A stretch of 64,000 nucleotides of DNA from JAJEAD01 sp964420925 (GCA_964420925.1 CAYQVB010000021.1:1-64000), one strand, 5' to 3'. Counted from the first letter of the stretch, positions 19,187-28,297 are shown. Numbers and translations are program-made. The notes: generated by a model from the letters alone, not told the origin.

Positions 19187-20116
19187 TCAGCCGTCGAGCG
19201 ACATGCCGTCCCGGGCGACCTCCCAACCTTGCGCGGCGAGCGCCTGTCGTTCCTCGCTGTCGTCCAGCAGCACCGGGTTGGTGGTGTTGATGTGGATGAA
19301 GACCTTGCGCCGGACCCCGAGGGGCGCAAAGGCGGCCAGGGTGCCGTCCTCCCCCGAGATACTCATGTGCCCCATGCGCCGTCCCGTCTTCACTCCCACC
19401 CTGCCTCGGATCATCTCGTCGTCGGTCCACAAGGTCCCGTCGAAGAGCACGAGCTCCGCACCCGTGAGGCGAGCGGCGAGCGCTTCGGTCATCCGCGCGC
19501 AGGCCGGTATGTAGAAGAGCCGGGTCGCGCCACCGGCGTCGCGCACCTCGAGGGCAATGGTGTCCTCCTCGACAGATCCGAAATCCGGTCCCTTGCTCTC
19601 GTCTTCGAGCCACAGCGCGACCTTGCCCGGCACCGCGAAGGGCACCACCTCGACGCCGGTCCCCTCTCCGTCGTGGCGCAGGACCGGGAGCGGCTCTTCC
19701 AGGCGCATGGGCCCGCGGGTCACGAAACGCGGGTTCAATACGTTGAAGACCGGGTTCGCTTCGAGCACCGAGAGCACGCGCTCGGTCGCGTAGAGGCGAA
19801 GCGGCTGCGACTCGCGCAGATTGAGCAGGCCGGCAATGTGATCGACATCGGCATTGGTGAGCACCACCGCCTTGATGGGGCTGTGCCGCAGTCCTTCATT
19901 CGGATGGAGGAAGGGGTTGTCGCCAATCTGCTGGCGGAGATCCGGGGACGCGTTGCAGATGACCCAGTCCTCGCCGTTGGCGCTGAGCGCGATGGAGGAC
20001 TGCGTCCTCGGCCGTGCGGCAGGGTCGCCCGAACGCGCACGGCGGCTGTTCGGGTGATTGCAGTTCCACTGGGGATAGCCGCCGCCCGCACCGGCTCCAA
20101 GGACCCGGATCTTCAC
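19187..20116 (-). CDS. pqqB: PQQ biosynthesis protein PqqB
   Basis: A 309-residue metallo-beta-lactamase-fold oxygenase implicated in hydroxylating the cross-linked Glu-Tyr intermediate. The start is a GTG at 20116 giving the family N-terminus VKIRVLGAGAGGGYPQWNC; longer open frame upstream is repeat DNA. The altered metal motif LTNADVDHIAGLL and the family segments FNVLNPRFV, MGHMSISGEDGT and FIHINTTNPVL are all present. It lies 3' of pqqC on the minus strand, the reverse of the common pqqABCDE order, with a repeat pair between them. Confidence 0.94.
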   Translation of the reverse strand: MKIRVLGAGAGGGYPQWNCNHPNSRRARSGDPAARPRTQSSIALSANGEDWVICNASPDLRQQIGDNPFLHPNEGLRHSPIKAVVLTNADVDHIAGLLNLRESQPLRLYATERVLSVLEANPVFNVLNPRFVTRGPMRLEEPLPVLRHDGEGTGVEVVPFAVPGKVALWLEDESKGPDFGSVEEDTIALEVRDAGGATRLFYIPACARMTEALAARLTGAELVLFDGTLWTDDEMIRGRVGVKTGRRMGHMSISGEDGTLAAFAPLGVRRKVFIHINTTNPVLLDDSEERQALAAQGWEVARDGMSLDG

Positions 20117-20198
20117 GAGCGGGACCCAATCCGGCGCAACCGGAAGCAAGCCCGCCGATTCCCGCCAGCACCGACGTTGCCAATCTCTCTCTCTATTC

Positions 20199-20278
20199 GT
20201 GGATTCCCGCTTCCGCGGGAATGACGGCCGGTGGCGTCTGGCATTGTCTCCGTCATTCCCGCGGAAGCGGGAATCCAC
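20199..20278. repeat. Inverted pair of GTGGATTCCCGC repeats between pqqC and pqqB
   Basis: Two perfect 29-bp copies face each other: GTGGATTCCCGCTTCCGC and its GGGAATGACGG end at 20199-20227, and the reverse complement at 20250-20278, with 22 bases between. RNA from either strand could form a long hairpin. It sits in the 279-bp gap between pqqC and pqqB, where pqqD might have been expected; I find no pqqD in any frame there. Confidence 0.85.
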
Positions 20279-20395
20279 GAATCACGAACAGTCTTCATCA
20301 ATGTTGCGTGAGATTTCGAGGATGACAGGCCAACCACTCGATGCCGTGTGCCGGCCGCAGCGGTCCGGCGCGCGGTGACCACAGTACCGTACTCA

Positions 20396-21130
20396 TCATG
20401 TGGCATCGGCGGGCACGAAGGCGCCGGGAGGCGGGAGACCGGGTTCGACGTACGCGAAATGGAGCGCGTCGAGCTGCGACCACAGCACCGCAGTCTTGAA
20501 CAGGAGCGCATCGCATACCGTCTCGCGCAGTGCCGGGGTGGTGGCGTGGCGCTTCACGTAGTCGAGCGCGAAGTCGGCGTCGCGCGGGGCCTGCGTGAGG
20601 CGGTCGCTGAAGTAGGTCAGCGTATCCTCGTCGATGAAGTCGTAGCGTGAGAGCATCGCGCTCGTGCGCTCGCCGATGATCGCGGGGGCGAAGAGCTCGG
20701 TGAGCGACGAGGCGATCGCTTCCAGGAGCGGGCGCTCGCGCACGAAGTTGACGTAGGCGTCCACCGCGAAGCGGGTGGCGGGGAGCACCCCCTGTTCTCC
20801 AAGAACATCCTCACGGTCGAGCCCCAGGCGCTCGCAGAGGTGCAGCCACTTCGCCACCCCGCCCTGCCCTTCCCGGGTGCCGTCGTGATCGACCACCCGC
20901 TGCGACCACTCGCGGCGCAGGTCCGCGTCGACAACCCGGGACATGAGCGCGGAGTCCTTGATGGGAATTCGGCTCTGGTAGTAGTAGCGGTTGAGCGCCC
21001 AGGCCTGGAGCTGCCCGCGGGTGAGGCGGCCTTCACGCATCAGCACGTGGAAAGGGTGCTTGTCGTGATAGCGCTCGGCGCCGATCTCGCACAGCCGTGC
21101 CTCCAGCGCTTCGGGTGAATCGAGTCTCAC
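20396..21130 (-). CDS. pqqC: Pyrroloquinoline-quinone synthase PqqC
   Basis: A 244-residue cofactorless oxidase of the heme-oxygenase-like fold that performs the final eight-electron oxidation and ring closure to PQQ. Family motifs are YHDKHPFHVLMREGRLT near residue 20, WALNRYYYQSRIPIKD, RVVDHDG and GLDREDVL. The GTG at 21130 is chosen because it follows GGGGAGG and yields the usual length near 250; the frame continues to 21265 without homology. It is not fused to PqqD. It is divergent from the binding-protein gene at 21340; the 209 bases between presumably carry both promoters. Confidence 0.93.
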   Translation of the reverse strand: MRLDSPEALEARLCEIGAERYHDKHPFHVLMREGRLTRGQLQAWALNRYYYQSRIPIKDSALMSRVVDADLRREWSQRVVDHDGTREGQGGVAKWLHLCERLGLDREDVLGEQGVLPATRFAVDAYVNFVRERPLLEAIASSLTELFAPAIIGERTSAMLSRYDFIDEDTLTYFSDRLTQAPRDADFALDYVKRHATTPALRETVCDALLFKTAVLWSQLDALHFAYVEPGLPPPGAFVPADAT

Positions 21131-21339
21131 CGTTGCCTTGCCTCCCCGTCGTTTCGCCGCGAATCGACTTTCCGCTGCACCTTCGCTCCGTCCTGCCGGC
21201 CGCACCTGACCCGGCCTCACTTCGCAAGCCTCACTCTCCAAACGCCACGGGATCGGCCGCAGCATGCGCCACGCGTCTTCCGGCAGCGGTACATGAGGGT
21301 ATGATGGAATGCCATCATCGGCAAAGGGGAAATGTCACG

Positions 21340-22329
21340 ATGAGCACGCGCAGGGCGTCGCTCTTCGGGTGGACTCTCGCGGCGGCGCTGAGCCTCCCGA
21401 GCCTGGCGGGCGCCGGAGACTCCCGAGTACGGGTCGGGGTGCTGGAGTTCGGCACCGTGAACTGGGAGCTCGACGTGATCGCCACCCACGGTCTCGCCGA
21501 ACGCGAGGGGGTCGACCTCGAAGTGGTGGGGCTCGGCGGCAAGCGGGCCACCGCGGTGGCGCTCCAGGGTGGCGCCGCCGACATCATCGTCACCGACTGG
21601 ATCTGGGTCTCCCGGCAGCGTGCCGAAGGCCGGGACTACACCTTCGTGCCCTACTCGCTGAGTGTCGGCGGCCTGATGGTGCGCCCCGATGCCGGCATCG
21701 CGGAGCTTTCCGATCTGCGAGACAAGAAAGTAGGCATCGCCGGCGGTCCCGTGGACAAGAGCTGGCTGCTCCTCCAGGCCTACGCCAGGAGCCGGGGCAT
21801 CGATCTCGCGGAGTCGATGGAGCCGACCTTCGGCGCGCCCCCTCTACTCAACGAGCTCATCCAGCGCGGCGACCTGCCCGCGGTGCTCAACTTCTGGCAC
21901 TACAACGCGCGCCTCGCCGCAGCGGGAATGCAGGAGCTCGTTTCCGTGCGCGAGATTCTGCCCGCACTGGGGATCGAGCAGCCGATTCCGCTGCTTGGCT
22001 GGGTCTTCAACCGAGGCTGGGCAGAGAAGAACCGTGAGGCGCTCGACGGCTTCCTGCGCGCCTCCTACGCCGCGAAACACCTCCTGCTCGGGTCCGACGC
22101 GGAGTGGGAACGGCTGCAACCCCGGATGAAGGTCTCGGACCCCGCGACGGCGACCGCGCTGCGCGACGCCTGGAGGGCCGGCGTGCCGCGAAGCTTCGAC
22201 GAGTCGGATCGCGAGGCCGCAGCCCGGACCTTCGCCATCCTCGCGCGCGAAGGGGGCGAGGAGCTCGTCGGCTCGAGCGAGGCCCTGGCTCCCGGCACTT
22301 TCTGGACCGAGTTCGATCTGCCGGGGTGA
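21340..22329 (+). CDS. ABC transporter substrate-binding protein, NitT/TauT type
   Basis: A 329-residue periplasmic binding protein with a signal peptide (TLAAALSLPSLAGAGDS). The ATG at 21340 follows GGGGAAA; upstream in-frame methionines lack a signal peptide. The sequence GGKRATAVALQGGAADIIVTD matches the ligand-cleft region of SsuA/TauA/ThiY-like proteins. It overlaps the permease start by four bases (GTGA). It stands directly beside pqqC and upstream of the Ped-like set, suggesting a solute linked to C1 metabolism, but the ligand is unknown. Confidence 0.85.
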   Translation: MSTRRASLFGWTLAAALSLPSLAGAGDSRVRVGVLEFGTVNWELDVIATHGLAEREGVDLEVVGLGGKRATAVALQGGAADIIVTDWIWVSRQRAEGRDYTFVPYSLSVGGLMVRPDAGIAELSDLRDKKVGIAGGPVDKSWLLLQAYARSRGIDLAESMEPTFGAPPLLNELIQRGDLPAVLNFWHYNARLAAAGMQELVSVREILPALGIEQPIPLLGWVFNRGWAEKNREALDGFLRASYAAKHLLLGSDAEWERLQPRMKVSDPATATALRDAWRAGVPRSFDESDREAAARTFAILAREGGEELVGSSEALAPGTFWTEFDLPG

Positions 22330-23087
22330 CCGGGCCAGCGCCGCGACGTCCGCTGCCCGGGCTGCGCAGCCTCTCCCTCCTCGGCTTCGTGGCGTTGTGG
22401 CAGCTCGCCGCGTGGGTGGCGGCGAGCGACCTGCTTCCCACTCCCGCCGCGGTGCTTACAAGCCTGTGGGGCCACGCGAAGAGCGGCGAGCTCGGCTATC
22501 ACCTCGAGGTCACGCTCGCCCGGGTCGCGGTGAGCTTCCTCATCGCGATGGCGGTGGGCACCGCCATCGGCATCCTGATGGGGCGCTCCCGGCGCCTCGA
22601 CATGACGCTCGACGGCGTGCTCGTCCTCGGCCTCAACATTCCCGCGCTCGTCACCATCATTCTCTGCTACGTCTGGTTTGGACTCACCGAGGTGGCGGCG
22701 ATCCTCGCGGTCTCCGTCAACAAGATTCCGACGGTGGTGGTGACGGTGCGCGAGGGGGCGAAGGCGGTGGACCGCGGCCTGATGGAAGTCGCGAAGGTGT
22801 ACCGGGTGGGCAAGCTCACCACGTTGTTCAAGGTGTACCTGCCGCAGCTCTACCCCTACCTGATGGCGGCGGCGCGCTCCGGGCTCGCTCTCATCTGGAA
22901 GATCGTGCTCGTGGTGGAGCTGCTCGGGCGCAGCAACGGGGTGGGTTTCCAGCTCGGCAACTATTTCCACTTCTTCGACATCGAGAGCATCCTCGCGTAC
23001 ACGCTCGCTTTCGCCGCGGTCATCATGCTGGTGGAAGCGGTCGGAATGCGGCCGCTGGAACGGAGGTTCACCCGCTGGCGAACCTGA
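22326..23087 (+). CDS. ABC transporter permease, NitT/TauT type
   Basis: A 253-residue multi-span permease. The GTG at 22326 overlaps the binding-protein stop (GTGA). The first membrane segment is LSLLGFVALWQLAAWVAA, and the EAA loop that contacts the ATPase is seen as MEVAKVYRVGKLTTLFKVYLP near residue 155. The family is the same as for the permease at 279, but the two are distinct sequences. It works with the binding protein before it and the ATPase after it. Confidence 0.86.
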   Translation: MTGPAPRRPLPGLRSLSLLGFVALWQLAAWVAASDLLPTPAAVLTSLWGHAKSGELGYHLEVTLARVAVSFLIAMAVGTAIGILMGRSRRLDMTLDGVLVLGLNIPALVTIILCYVWFGLTEVAAILAVSVNKIPTVVVTVREGAKAVDRGLMEVAKVYRVGKLTTLFKVYLPQLYPYLMAAARSGLALIWKIVLVVELLGRSNGVGFQLGNYFHFFDIESILAYTLAFAAVIMLVEAVGMRPLERRFTRWRT

Positions 23088-23116
23088 CGCACCCAGGCCC
23101 GGCGCGCCTTGGCGCT

Positions 23117-23950
23117 ATGATGGCGGCGTCGCGGCCCGGCCCGGACGCTATGGATTCGGCACACACGCATGCGAGAGCGGACCACGATGGCGGGCTGCGG
23201 GTCGCGATTGCGCGCAAAGCCTTCGAAAAGCCGCCGAACCTAGTGCTCGAAGGCATCGAGTTCCGAGTTGCGCCCGGGGAGTTCGTGGCCATCGTGGGAC
23301 CCTCCGGAGCCGGAAAGAGCACGCTGCTCAACATCGTGGCCGGACTCGACCGACATTACGAGGGCAAAGTGGGGTCCTCCGGCCCATCGAAAGCCGGCGA
23401 ATGGGAACCGCGAATCGGCTACGTGTTCCAGGCCCCGCGTCTCATGCCCTGGCTCAGCGCGCTCGATAACGTGCGCCTCGTGCTGCCTCCCGACTCCGCG
23501 AGTGCCGACGCCGCGCAGGAAGTCCTGCGGGAGGTGGGGCTCGAGGGCTACGAGCACGCTTACCCCGGACAGCTCTCCGGCGGCATGCAGCGACGGGTGG
23601 CGCTCGCCCGCGCCTTCGGCGTGAATCCGGCGCTGTTGCTCATGGACGAGCCTTTCGGCTCACTCGACGAGCCGCTCGCGTGGCGCCTGCGCGAGCATCT
23701 GCAATCGTTGTGGCTTCACCGGCGCTCGATGGTGCTCTTCGTTACCCACAACCTCGAAGAAGCGTTGTCCCTCGCCGATCGGGTGCTCTTCCTGTCCCCG
23801 CGTCCTGCCCGGGTGGTGTGGGAACAGGTAGTGGACCTGCCCCGTCCGCGCGGCCGCGACGACCCGGGAGTGGAGCGCCTGCGAAGTGAACTGCTCGCCC
23901 GCCACCCCGATCTGCTCGCCGGACGAACAGTCGAGGGAGAGGTCAGATGA
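23117..23950 (+). CDS. ABC transporter ATPase, NitT/TauT type
   Basis: A 277-residue ATPase with Walker A GPSGAGKST, Q-loop YVFQAPRLMPW, signature LSGGMQRRVALARA, Walker B LLLMDEPFGSLD and H-loop FVTHNLEEAL. The ATG at 23117 lies 29 bases after the permease; an ATG at 23150 is an alternative start. Completes the importer 21340-23950. The C-terminal tail after LSPRPARVVWEQVVDLPRPRG is ordinary for SsuB-type proteins. Confidence 0.87.
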   Translation: MMAASRPGPDAMDSAHTHARADHDGGLRVAIARKAFEKPPNLVLEGIEFRVAPGEFVAIVGPSGAGKSTLLNIVAGLDRHYEGKVGSSGPSKAGEWEPRIGYVFQAPRLMPWLSALDNVRLVLPPDSASADAAQEVLREVGLEGYEHAYPGQLSGGMQRRVALARAFGVNPALLLMDEPFGSLDEPLAWRLREHLQSLWLHRRSMVLFVTHNLEEALSLADRVLFLSPRPARVVWEQVVDLPRPRGRDDPGVERLRSELLARHPDLLAGRTVEGEVR

Positions 23951-23987
23951 CTTACGGGAACTTCCATCCAAGCGGGCGTGGGGAGCC

Positions 23988-24743
23988 ATGAGCAGGAAGG
24001 AGCTACCGGCGCTAGAGGTCCAGGAGCTCAGCAAGTCCTACGGGCCGCTCAAGGCGCTCGACGAAGTGAGCCTGAGCGTAGGGGGCGGGGAGTTCGTCGG
24101 CCTGCTCGGACCAAACGGCGCGGGCAAGACGACCCTGTTCCAGATCCTGAGCGGCCTCTTCGTTGCTGATGCGGGGAGCGTCATGGTGCTCGGCCATGAC
24201 ATCCGATACTCCGCGACCGCGGCGCTCGCCGGCATCGGCGTCGTGTTCCAGCAGCCCACACTGGACCTCGATCTCTCCGCGCGCGCCAACCTGCGCTTCA
24301 ACGCGAGGCTCCACGGCATGTCCCGCGCCCGGCGCCGCCAACGGATTGAGGCCGAGCTCGAGCGGCTTGGATTGACGGAGCGGGCGGGCGCCCTCGCCCG
24401 TACCCTGAGCGGCGGCAACCGGCGCCGGCTCGAGCTCGCCCGCGCGCTCGTCCACGAGCCGAGCGTCCTGCTCATGGACGAGCCTACCGTCGGGCTCGAT
24501 CCCGCCTCGCGCCGCGACCTCCTCGACTATGTCCACGCGCTCTGCGCGGAACGCTCGGTCGGGGTGCTCTGGGCCACCCACCTCGTGGACGAGGTGGAGG
24601 GGGCGGATCGCCTCGTCATCCTGCATCGCGGCCGGATCCTCGAAAGCGGCCCCCCCGGAGACATCGTCGCCCGCAACGGGGCGCCGGACCTGGGAGAGGC
24701 ATTCCTCGCGATGACCTCGAGGAAGCCGGACCCGGCGCCTTGA
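23988..24743 (+). CDS. pedB: ABC ATPase of the PQQ-associated (PedB-like) transporter
   Basis: A 251-residue ATPase of the ABC-2/CcmA class, distinct from the preceding importer ATPase. Walker A is GPNGAGKTTLF, signature LSGGNRRRLELARAL, Walker B VLLMDEPTVGLD and H-loop WATHLVDEVE. Together with the propeller protein, binding protein and ABC-2 permease downstream it reproduces the gene set linked to PQQ alcohol dehydrogenases. In Pseudomonas putida the equivalent PedA1A2BC transporter is needed for lanthanide-dependent growth, which fits xoxF nearby. It starts 37 bases after the importer ATPase. Confidence 0.83.
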   Translation: MSRKELPALEVQELSKSYGPLKALDEVSLSVGGGEFVGLLGPNGAGKTTLFQILSGLFVADAGSVMVLGHDIRYSATAALAGIGVVFQQPTLDLDLSARANLRFNARLHGMSRARRRQRIEAELERLGLTERAGALARTLSGGNRRRLELARALVHEPSVLLMDEPTVGLDPASRRDLLDYVHALCAERSVGVLWATHLVDEVEGADRLVILHRGRILESGPPGDIVARNGAPDLGEAFLAMTSRKPDPAP

Positions 24744-25009
24744 TGCCCGGTTGGGCACGGAAAGCGTCAGCGCCTGGAGAGCTGCCGATACACGTCATCG
24801 TCGTTGCGTTTGCCGGCAACGAGGATCAGTGCTTTTTGCCTGTTTCAGCCGCCCAAGCAATCCTTCCACGTGGGCCGACGCTCTTGTTCTTTGCCCATGG
24901 GCGCAAGTGAGGATAGATTTCCGTACCGATTGGCTCAACTGAGAGTGTCCACGGTGCTCGTGAATCCGGGGACGGGCGCCCTCCGACCATCTTCACCGAG
25001 GAGGAGAAC

Positions 25010-26167
25010 ATGAACATCATGCGCACACCGCTCGCGATGCTCGGAGCGGCGGTTCTGTGGGCTACCGCCCCCGCGGGATGGGCCGCGGGCACCGGGTATC
25101 TGTTCGTGAGCAGCGAGAAGGACCACGCGATCAGCGTGCTCGACGGGGAGAGCTACGAGCTGATCACGCAGATCCGCACCGCGGCCCGTCCCCGTCATCT
25201 CGCGTTCAACCCCGACCGCACCCGGCTCTACGCCGCCTGCGGTGACGGCAACGCCATCGACATCATCGACGTCGCGAGCCTCGAGCTCGTCGATCGCATC
25301 GGACCCATCGACGATCCGGAGGCCTTCGACTTCAGCCCGGACGGCGAGACCATGTACATCTCGCTCGAGGACGACGCGAAGCTCGGCATCCTGAACCTGC
25401 GCGAGTACTTCGAGGGCCGTGAAGAGAAGCCGGAGCTCACCGTCGCCGAAGTCTCGGAAGTCCGCGAGGAGGATGACGATGATGATGATGATGATGACGA
25501 CGAGGAGGAGGAGGACGAAGAGGAGGAAGGCGAGGACGATGACGAAGAGGGTGAGGACGACGACAACGGCGAGATGATCGAGGGGATGTCCACCGTCGAG
25601 GTCGGCGCGGAGCCCGAGGGCATTCTGGTGAGCCCGGACGGAGAGACGGTGTTCGTGACTTCCGAGGTCGCCAACATGGTCCATGTCGTCGACGCCGAAT
25701 CGGAATCGATCCGCGCGAACATCGTGGCCGGCAATCGTCCCCGTCGCTTCGCGGTACCCGGAGGCGGAGACATGCTCTGGGTCACCAACGAGCTCTCCGG
25801 ATCGGTCAGCATCATCGATCTCGGCGCGATGGAAGTGAGCGCGACCATCGAGTTCCTGCCGCCGGGGTTCCGTCCCGAGGACGTGACTCCGGTCGGAATC
25901 ACCACGACCGCGGACGGCGGCACCGCCTTCGTCGCGTTGGGACGGGCCAATCACGTGGCGGTGGTCGACGTGGCCTCCGGCGAAGTGGAGGACTACATCC
26001 TGGTCGGAAGCCGGGCCTGGAACACCACCCTCAACCGGGACGAATCCGTCCTCTACGTGGCCAACGGCCTGAGCGACGACATTTCGATCATCGACGTCGC
26101 GGACCGCAAGGTCGTCAAGTCGGTCCCGGTGGGGCGGGTCCCCTATGCGGTTCTGGTCGACGACTGA
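25010..26167 (+). CDS. pedA2: PQQ-associated YVTN beta-propeller protein with long Asp/Glu tract (PedA2-like)
   Basis: A 385-residue exported beta-propeller (signal peptide about residues 1-25). Repeated blade motifs of the LYAACGDGNAIDIIDVASLE and LAFNPDRTRLY type identify the PQQ-associated propeller family. The unusual part is residues about 152-186: a run containing ten successive aspartates, then blocks of four glutamates and further DDDEE and EDDD clusters, coded partly by a GAT repeat at 25472-25500. The tract interrupts the propeller between two blades. It could bind multivalent cations such as calcium or lanthanides (inference). The ATG at 25010 has GAGGAGG upstream. The binding-protein gene follows after seven bases. 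Confidence 0.86.
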   Translation: MNIMRTPLAMLGAAVLWATAPAGWAAGTGYLFVSSEKDHAISVLDGESYELITQIRTAARPRHLAFNPDRTRLYAACGDGNAIDIIDVASLELVDRIGPIDDPEAFDFSPDGETMYISLEDDAKLGILNLREYFEGREEKPELTVAEVSEVREEDDDDDDDDDDEEEEDEEEEGEDDDEEGEDDDNGEMIEGMSTVEVGAEPEGILVSPDGETVFVTSEVANMVHVVDAESESIRANIVAGNRPRRFAVPGGGDMLWVTNELSGSVSIIDLGAMEVSATIEFLPPGFRPEDVTPVGITTTADGGTAFVALGRANHVAVVDVASGEVEDYILVGSRAWNTTLNRDESVLYVANGLSDDISIIDVADRKVVKSVPVGRVPYAVLVDD

Positions 26168-26174
26168 GGAGAAA

Positions 26175-27362
26175 GTGCGGCGCACATTGGGCATCGCGTT
26201 CGGGCTGGCGCTCGCGCTGACCTTCGCCGCCGCCCCCTCCGCCGGCGTGACGGCGGACGAGCTGGTCATCGGGTACGTCGCGCTCAAGAAGGACCCCCGC
26301 TACACCCGCAAGAGGACCTACGCGCGTTTCCTCACCCAGCCCCTTGGCCGCCCCTACGTCGCGGCCAAGGTCGCGATCGAGGAATCGAAGTTTCTCGGTG
26401 CCGCGCTCGGGGTCGAGTTCAAGCTGAAACGCAAGCGGACGAAGAGCGAAAAGAAGCTCGCCGCTGCGGCCCTGAAGCTGGCCGATGCCGGCGTGCACTA
26501 CCTGCTCATCGACGCTCCGGCGCCGCTGGTGGACGAAGTGGCGCGGGCCACGGCAGGGCGGGACCTGCTCCTGTTCAACGTCTCGGCGCACGACGACGTG
26601 CTCCGGGAGGAGCAGTGCCAGCCCCACCTGCTGCACGTCATCCCCAGCTATGCGATGCTCACCGACGCCCTGGTCCAGTACCTGGTGTCGAAGAAGTGGC
26701 GCAAGGTCCTGGTGCTCGCCGGGCCGCTCCCGGAAGACGAAAAGTTGACCGCGGCCTTCGAGCGATCCGCCCGGCGCTTCGGTGTCGAGATCGTGGAGCA
26801 GCGCCCCTTCGTGCTCAGCAACGATCCGCGGGAGCGGGAGAAGAACAACGTCGCCCTGCTCACCGCGGGCGCCGAGTACGACGTGGTGTTCATCGCGGAC
26901 ACCGACGGAGAGTTCGCCCGCGGCGCCCCCTACCACACGGTGCTGCCCCGCCCCGTGGTGGGCACGGAGGGGCTTGCGGCAGCGGCCTGGCACTGGTCGT
27001 GGGAGCGCCACGGTGCGCCGCAACTGGAGAATCGTTTCGAGAAGAAGGCGAAGCGCCCCATGCGAGGCGTGGACTGGGCGGCATGGATGGCGGTCAAGGC
27101 GGTGGTCGAGGCGTTGCTGCGCACCGACAATGCAGATTTCGCGACGGTGCGCGACTACCTACTCGGCGACGAGATCGTGCTGGACGGGTTCAAGGGCAAC
27201 CGGCTGAACTTCCGGCCGTGGAACCGGCAGTTGCGCCAGCCCCTCCTGCTCGTCACCCACAACTGGGTGGTGGAGCGGGCGCCGCTGCGGGGCTTCCTGC
27301 ACCAGACCAACAACCTGGACACTCTGGGCTTCGATGAACGCGACAGCCGCTGCGAACTCTGA
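26175..27362 (+). CDS. pedA1: ABC substrate-binding protein of the PQQ-associated system (PedA1-like)
   Basis: A 395-residue periplasmic binding protein of the Leu/Ile/Val-binding-like fold. The GTG at 26175 is chosen because TGAGGAGAAA precedes it and the signal peptide follows directly (LGIAFGLALALTFAAAPSAG); an in-frame ATG at 26145 lies inside the propeller gene. Features typical of the family include YVALKKDPRYTRKRTYARF near residue 40 and the C-terminal LDTLGFDERDSRCEL. A basic stretch KLKRKRTKSEKK at about 87-98 contrasts with the acidic tract of the neighbouring propeller. Likely partner of the PedB/PedC transporter. Confidence 0.85.
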   Translation: MRRTLGIAFGLALALTFAAAPSAGVTADELVIGYVALKKDPRYTRKRTYARFLTQPLGRPYVAAKVAIEESKFLGAALGVEFKLKRKRTKSEKKLAAAALKLADAGVHYLLIDAPAPLVDEVARATAGRDLLLFNVSAHDDVLREEQCQPHLLHVIPSYAMLTDALVQYLVSKKWRKVLVLAGPLPEDEKLTAAFERSARRFGVEIVEQRPFVLSNDPREREKNNVALLTAGAEYDVVFIADTDGEFARGAPYHTVLPRPVVGTEGLAAAAWHWSWERHGAPQLENRFEKKAKRPMRGVDWAAWMAVKAVVEALLRTDNADFATVRDYLLGDEIVLDGFKGNRLNFRPWNRQLRQPLLLVTHNWVVERAPLRGFLHQTNNLDTLGFDERDSRCEL

Positions 27363-27413
27363 GCCCAGCGCGCGGCACGGCCGGCTGAGTCCGGGAACGA
27401 CGGGAGAGCACCG

Positions 27414-28223
27414 ATGACCCCCGCCCACGCGATGCGCGCCCTGATCGCGGTGAGCGGACGCGAGATGTTCAAGTTCGCCCGCCAGCGGGGACGACTCTTC
27501 TCCGCGCTGGTGCGCCCCACCCTGTGGCTGGTGGTGTTCGCGGTCGGGTTCCAGAACGTGTTCGGGGTCTCGATCATCCCGCCCTACCAGACCTACATCG
27601 AGTACCAGGAGTACATCGTCCCCGGCCTCGTGAGCATGGTGCTGCTCTTCAACGGCATGCAGTCCTCGCTCGCGATGGTCTACGACCGGGAGATGGGCAT
27701 GATGCGCCTGCTCCTCACCGCGCCCCTGCCGCGCTGGTACCTGCTCCTGTGCAAGCTGGTGGCGGGCACCGTGCTCTCGGTGCTGCAGGTCTATGCCTTC
27801 CTCATCGTGGTCGCGCTCTTCGGCGTCGACGTGCCCCTGCTGGGATGGATCTACGCGCTTCCCGCGATCGCGCTCGGGGGGATGATGCTGGGCGCCACTG
27901 GTCTCCTGCTCTCGGTCTACATCCGGCAGCTCGAGAACTTCGCGGGCACCATGAACTTCGTCATCTTCCCGATGTTCTTCATCTCGTCCGCGCTCTACCC
28001 CCTGTGGAAGCTCCGTGAGGCGGGAGCGGAGGCGGTGTACCTCGCCGCGCAGTGGAATCCCTTCACCTACGTGGTGGAATCGGTGCGCTTCTCGCTCTAC
28101 GGTGAGCCTCACCCGCTCGCGTTCGCGGTCGTCGCGGCGACGCTGGTGCTGGTCTTCGTGCTCGCGGTGATCGGCTACGACCCGCAGCGCGGACTAGTGC
28201 GACGGGTCCAGCGCCCCGCCTGA
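27414..28223 (+). CDS. pedC: ABC-2 type permease of the PQQ-associated system (PedC-like)
   Basis: A 269-residue ABC-2 family membrane protein with about six hydrophobic segments. The family signature lies around GMQSSLAMVYDREMGMMRLL and the late FPMFFISSALYPLW segment. It is the membrane partner of the ATPase at 23988. ATG 27414 follows GGGAGAG. ABC-2 permeases are usually exporters, although the P. putida PedC set has been tied to lanthanide supply, so the direction of transport is open. A GC-rich palindrome at about 28250-28267 separates it from the convergent SoxYZ-like gene. Confidence 0.85.
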   Translation: MTPAHAMRALIAVSGREMFKFARQRGRLFSALVRPTLWLVVFAVGFQNVFGVSIIPPYQTYIEYQEYIVPGLVSMVLLFNGMQSSLAMVYDREMGMMRLLLTAPLPRWYLLLCKLVAGTVLSVLQVYAFLIVVALFGVDVPLLGWIYALPAIALGGMMLGATGLLLSVYIRQLENFAGTMNFVIFPMFFISSALYPLWKLREAGAEAVYLAAQWNPFTYVVESVRFSLYGEPHPLAFAVVAATLVLVFVLAVIGYDPQRGLVRRVQRPA

Positions 28224-28297
28224 GCGCAGCCTCGGCCCACGCTACGTCGCGGCGCGAGCGCCGCGCACTACAAGGCGTCAGGCCAGGGAGTGGCGCT

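Noticed and set aside
20199..20278. Possible CRISPR-like array
   Set aside because: Only two copies, in inverted orientation, with the same unit dispersed elsewhere in the window; no cas genes.
20117..20395. pqqD in the pqqC-pqqB gap
   Set aside because: All frames there are repeat DNA or short; no PqqD-like sequence found.
24815..24845. Hairpin CGTTGC/GCAACG with a later T-run as terminator after pedB
   Set aside because: Only six base pairs and the T-run is separated from the stem by about ten bases.
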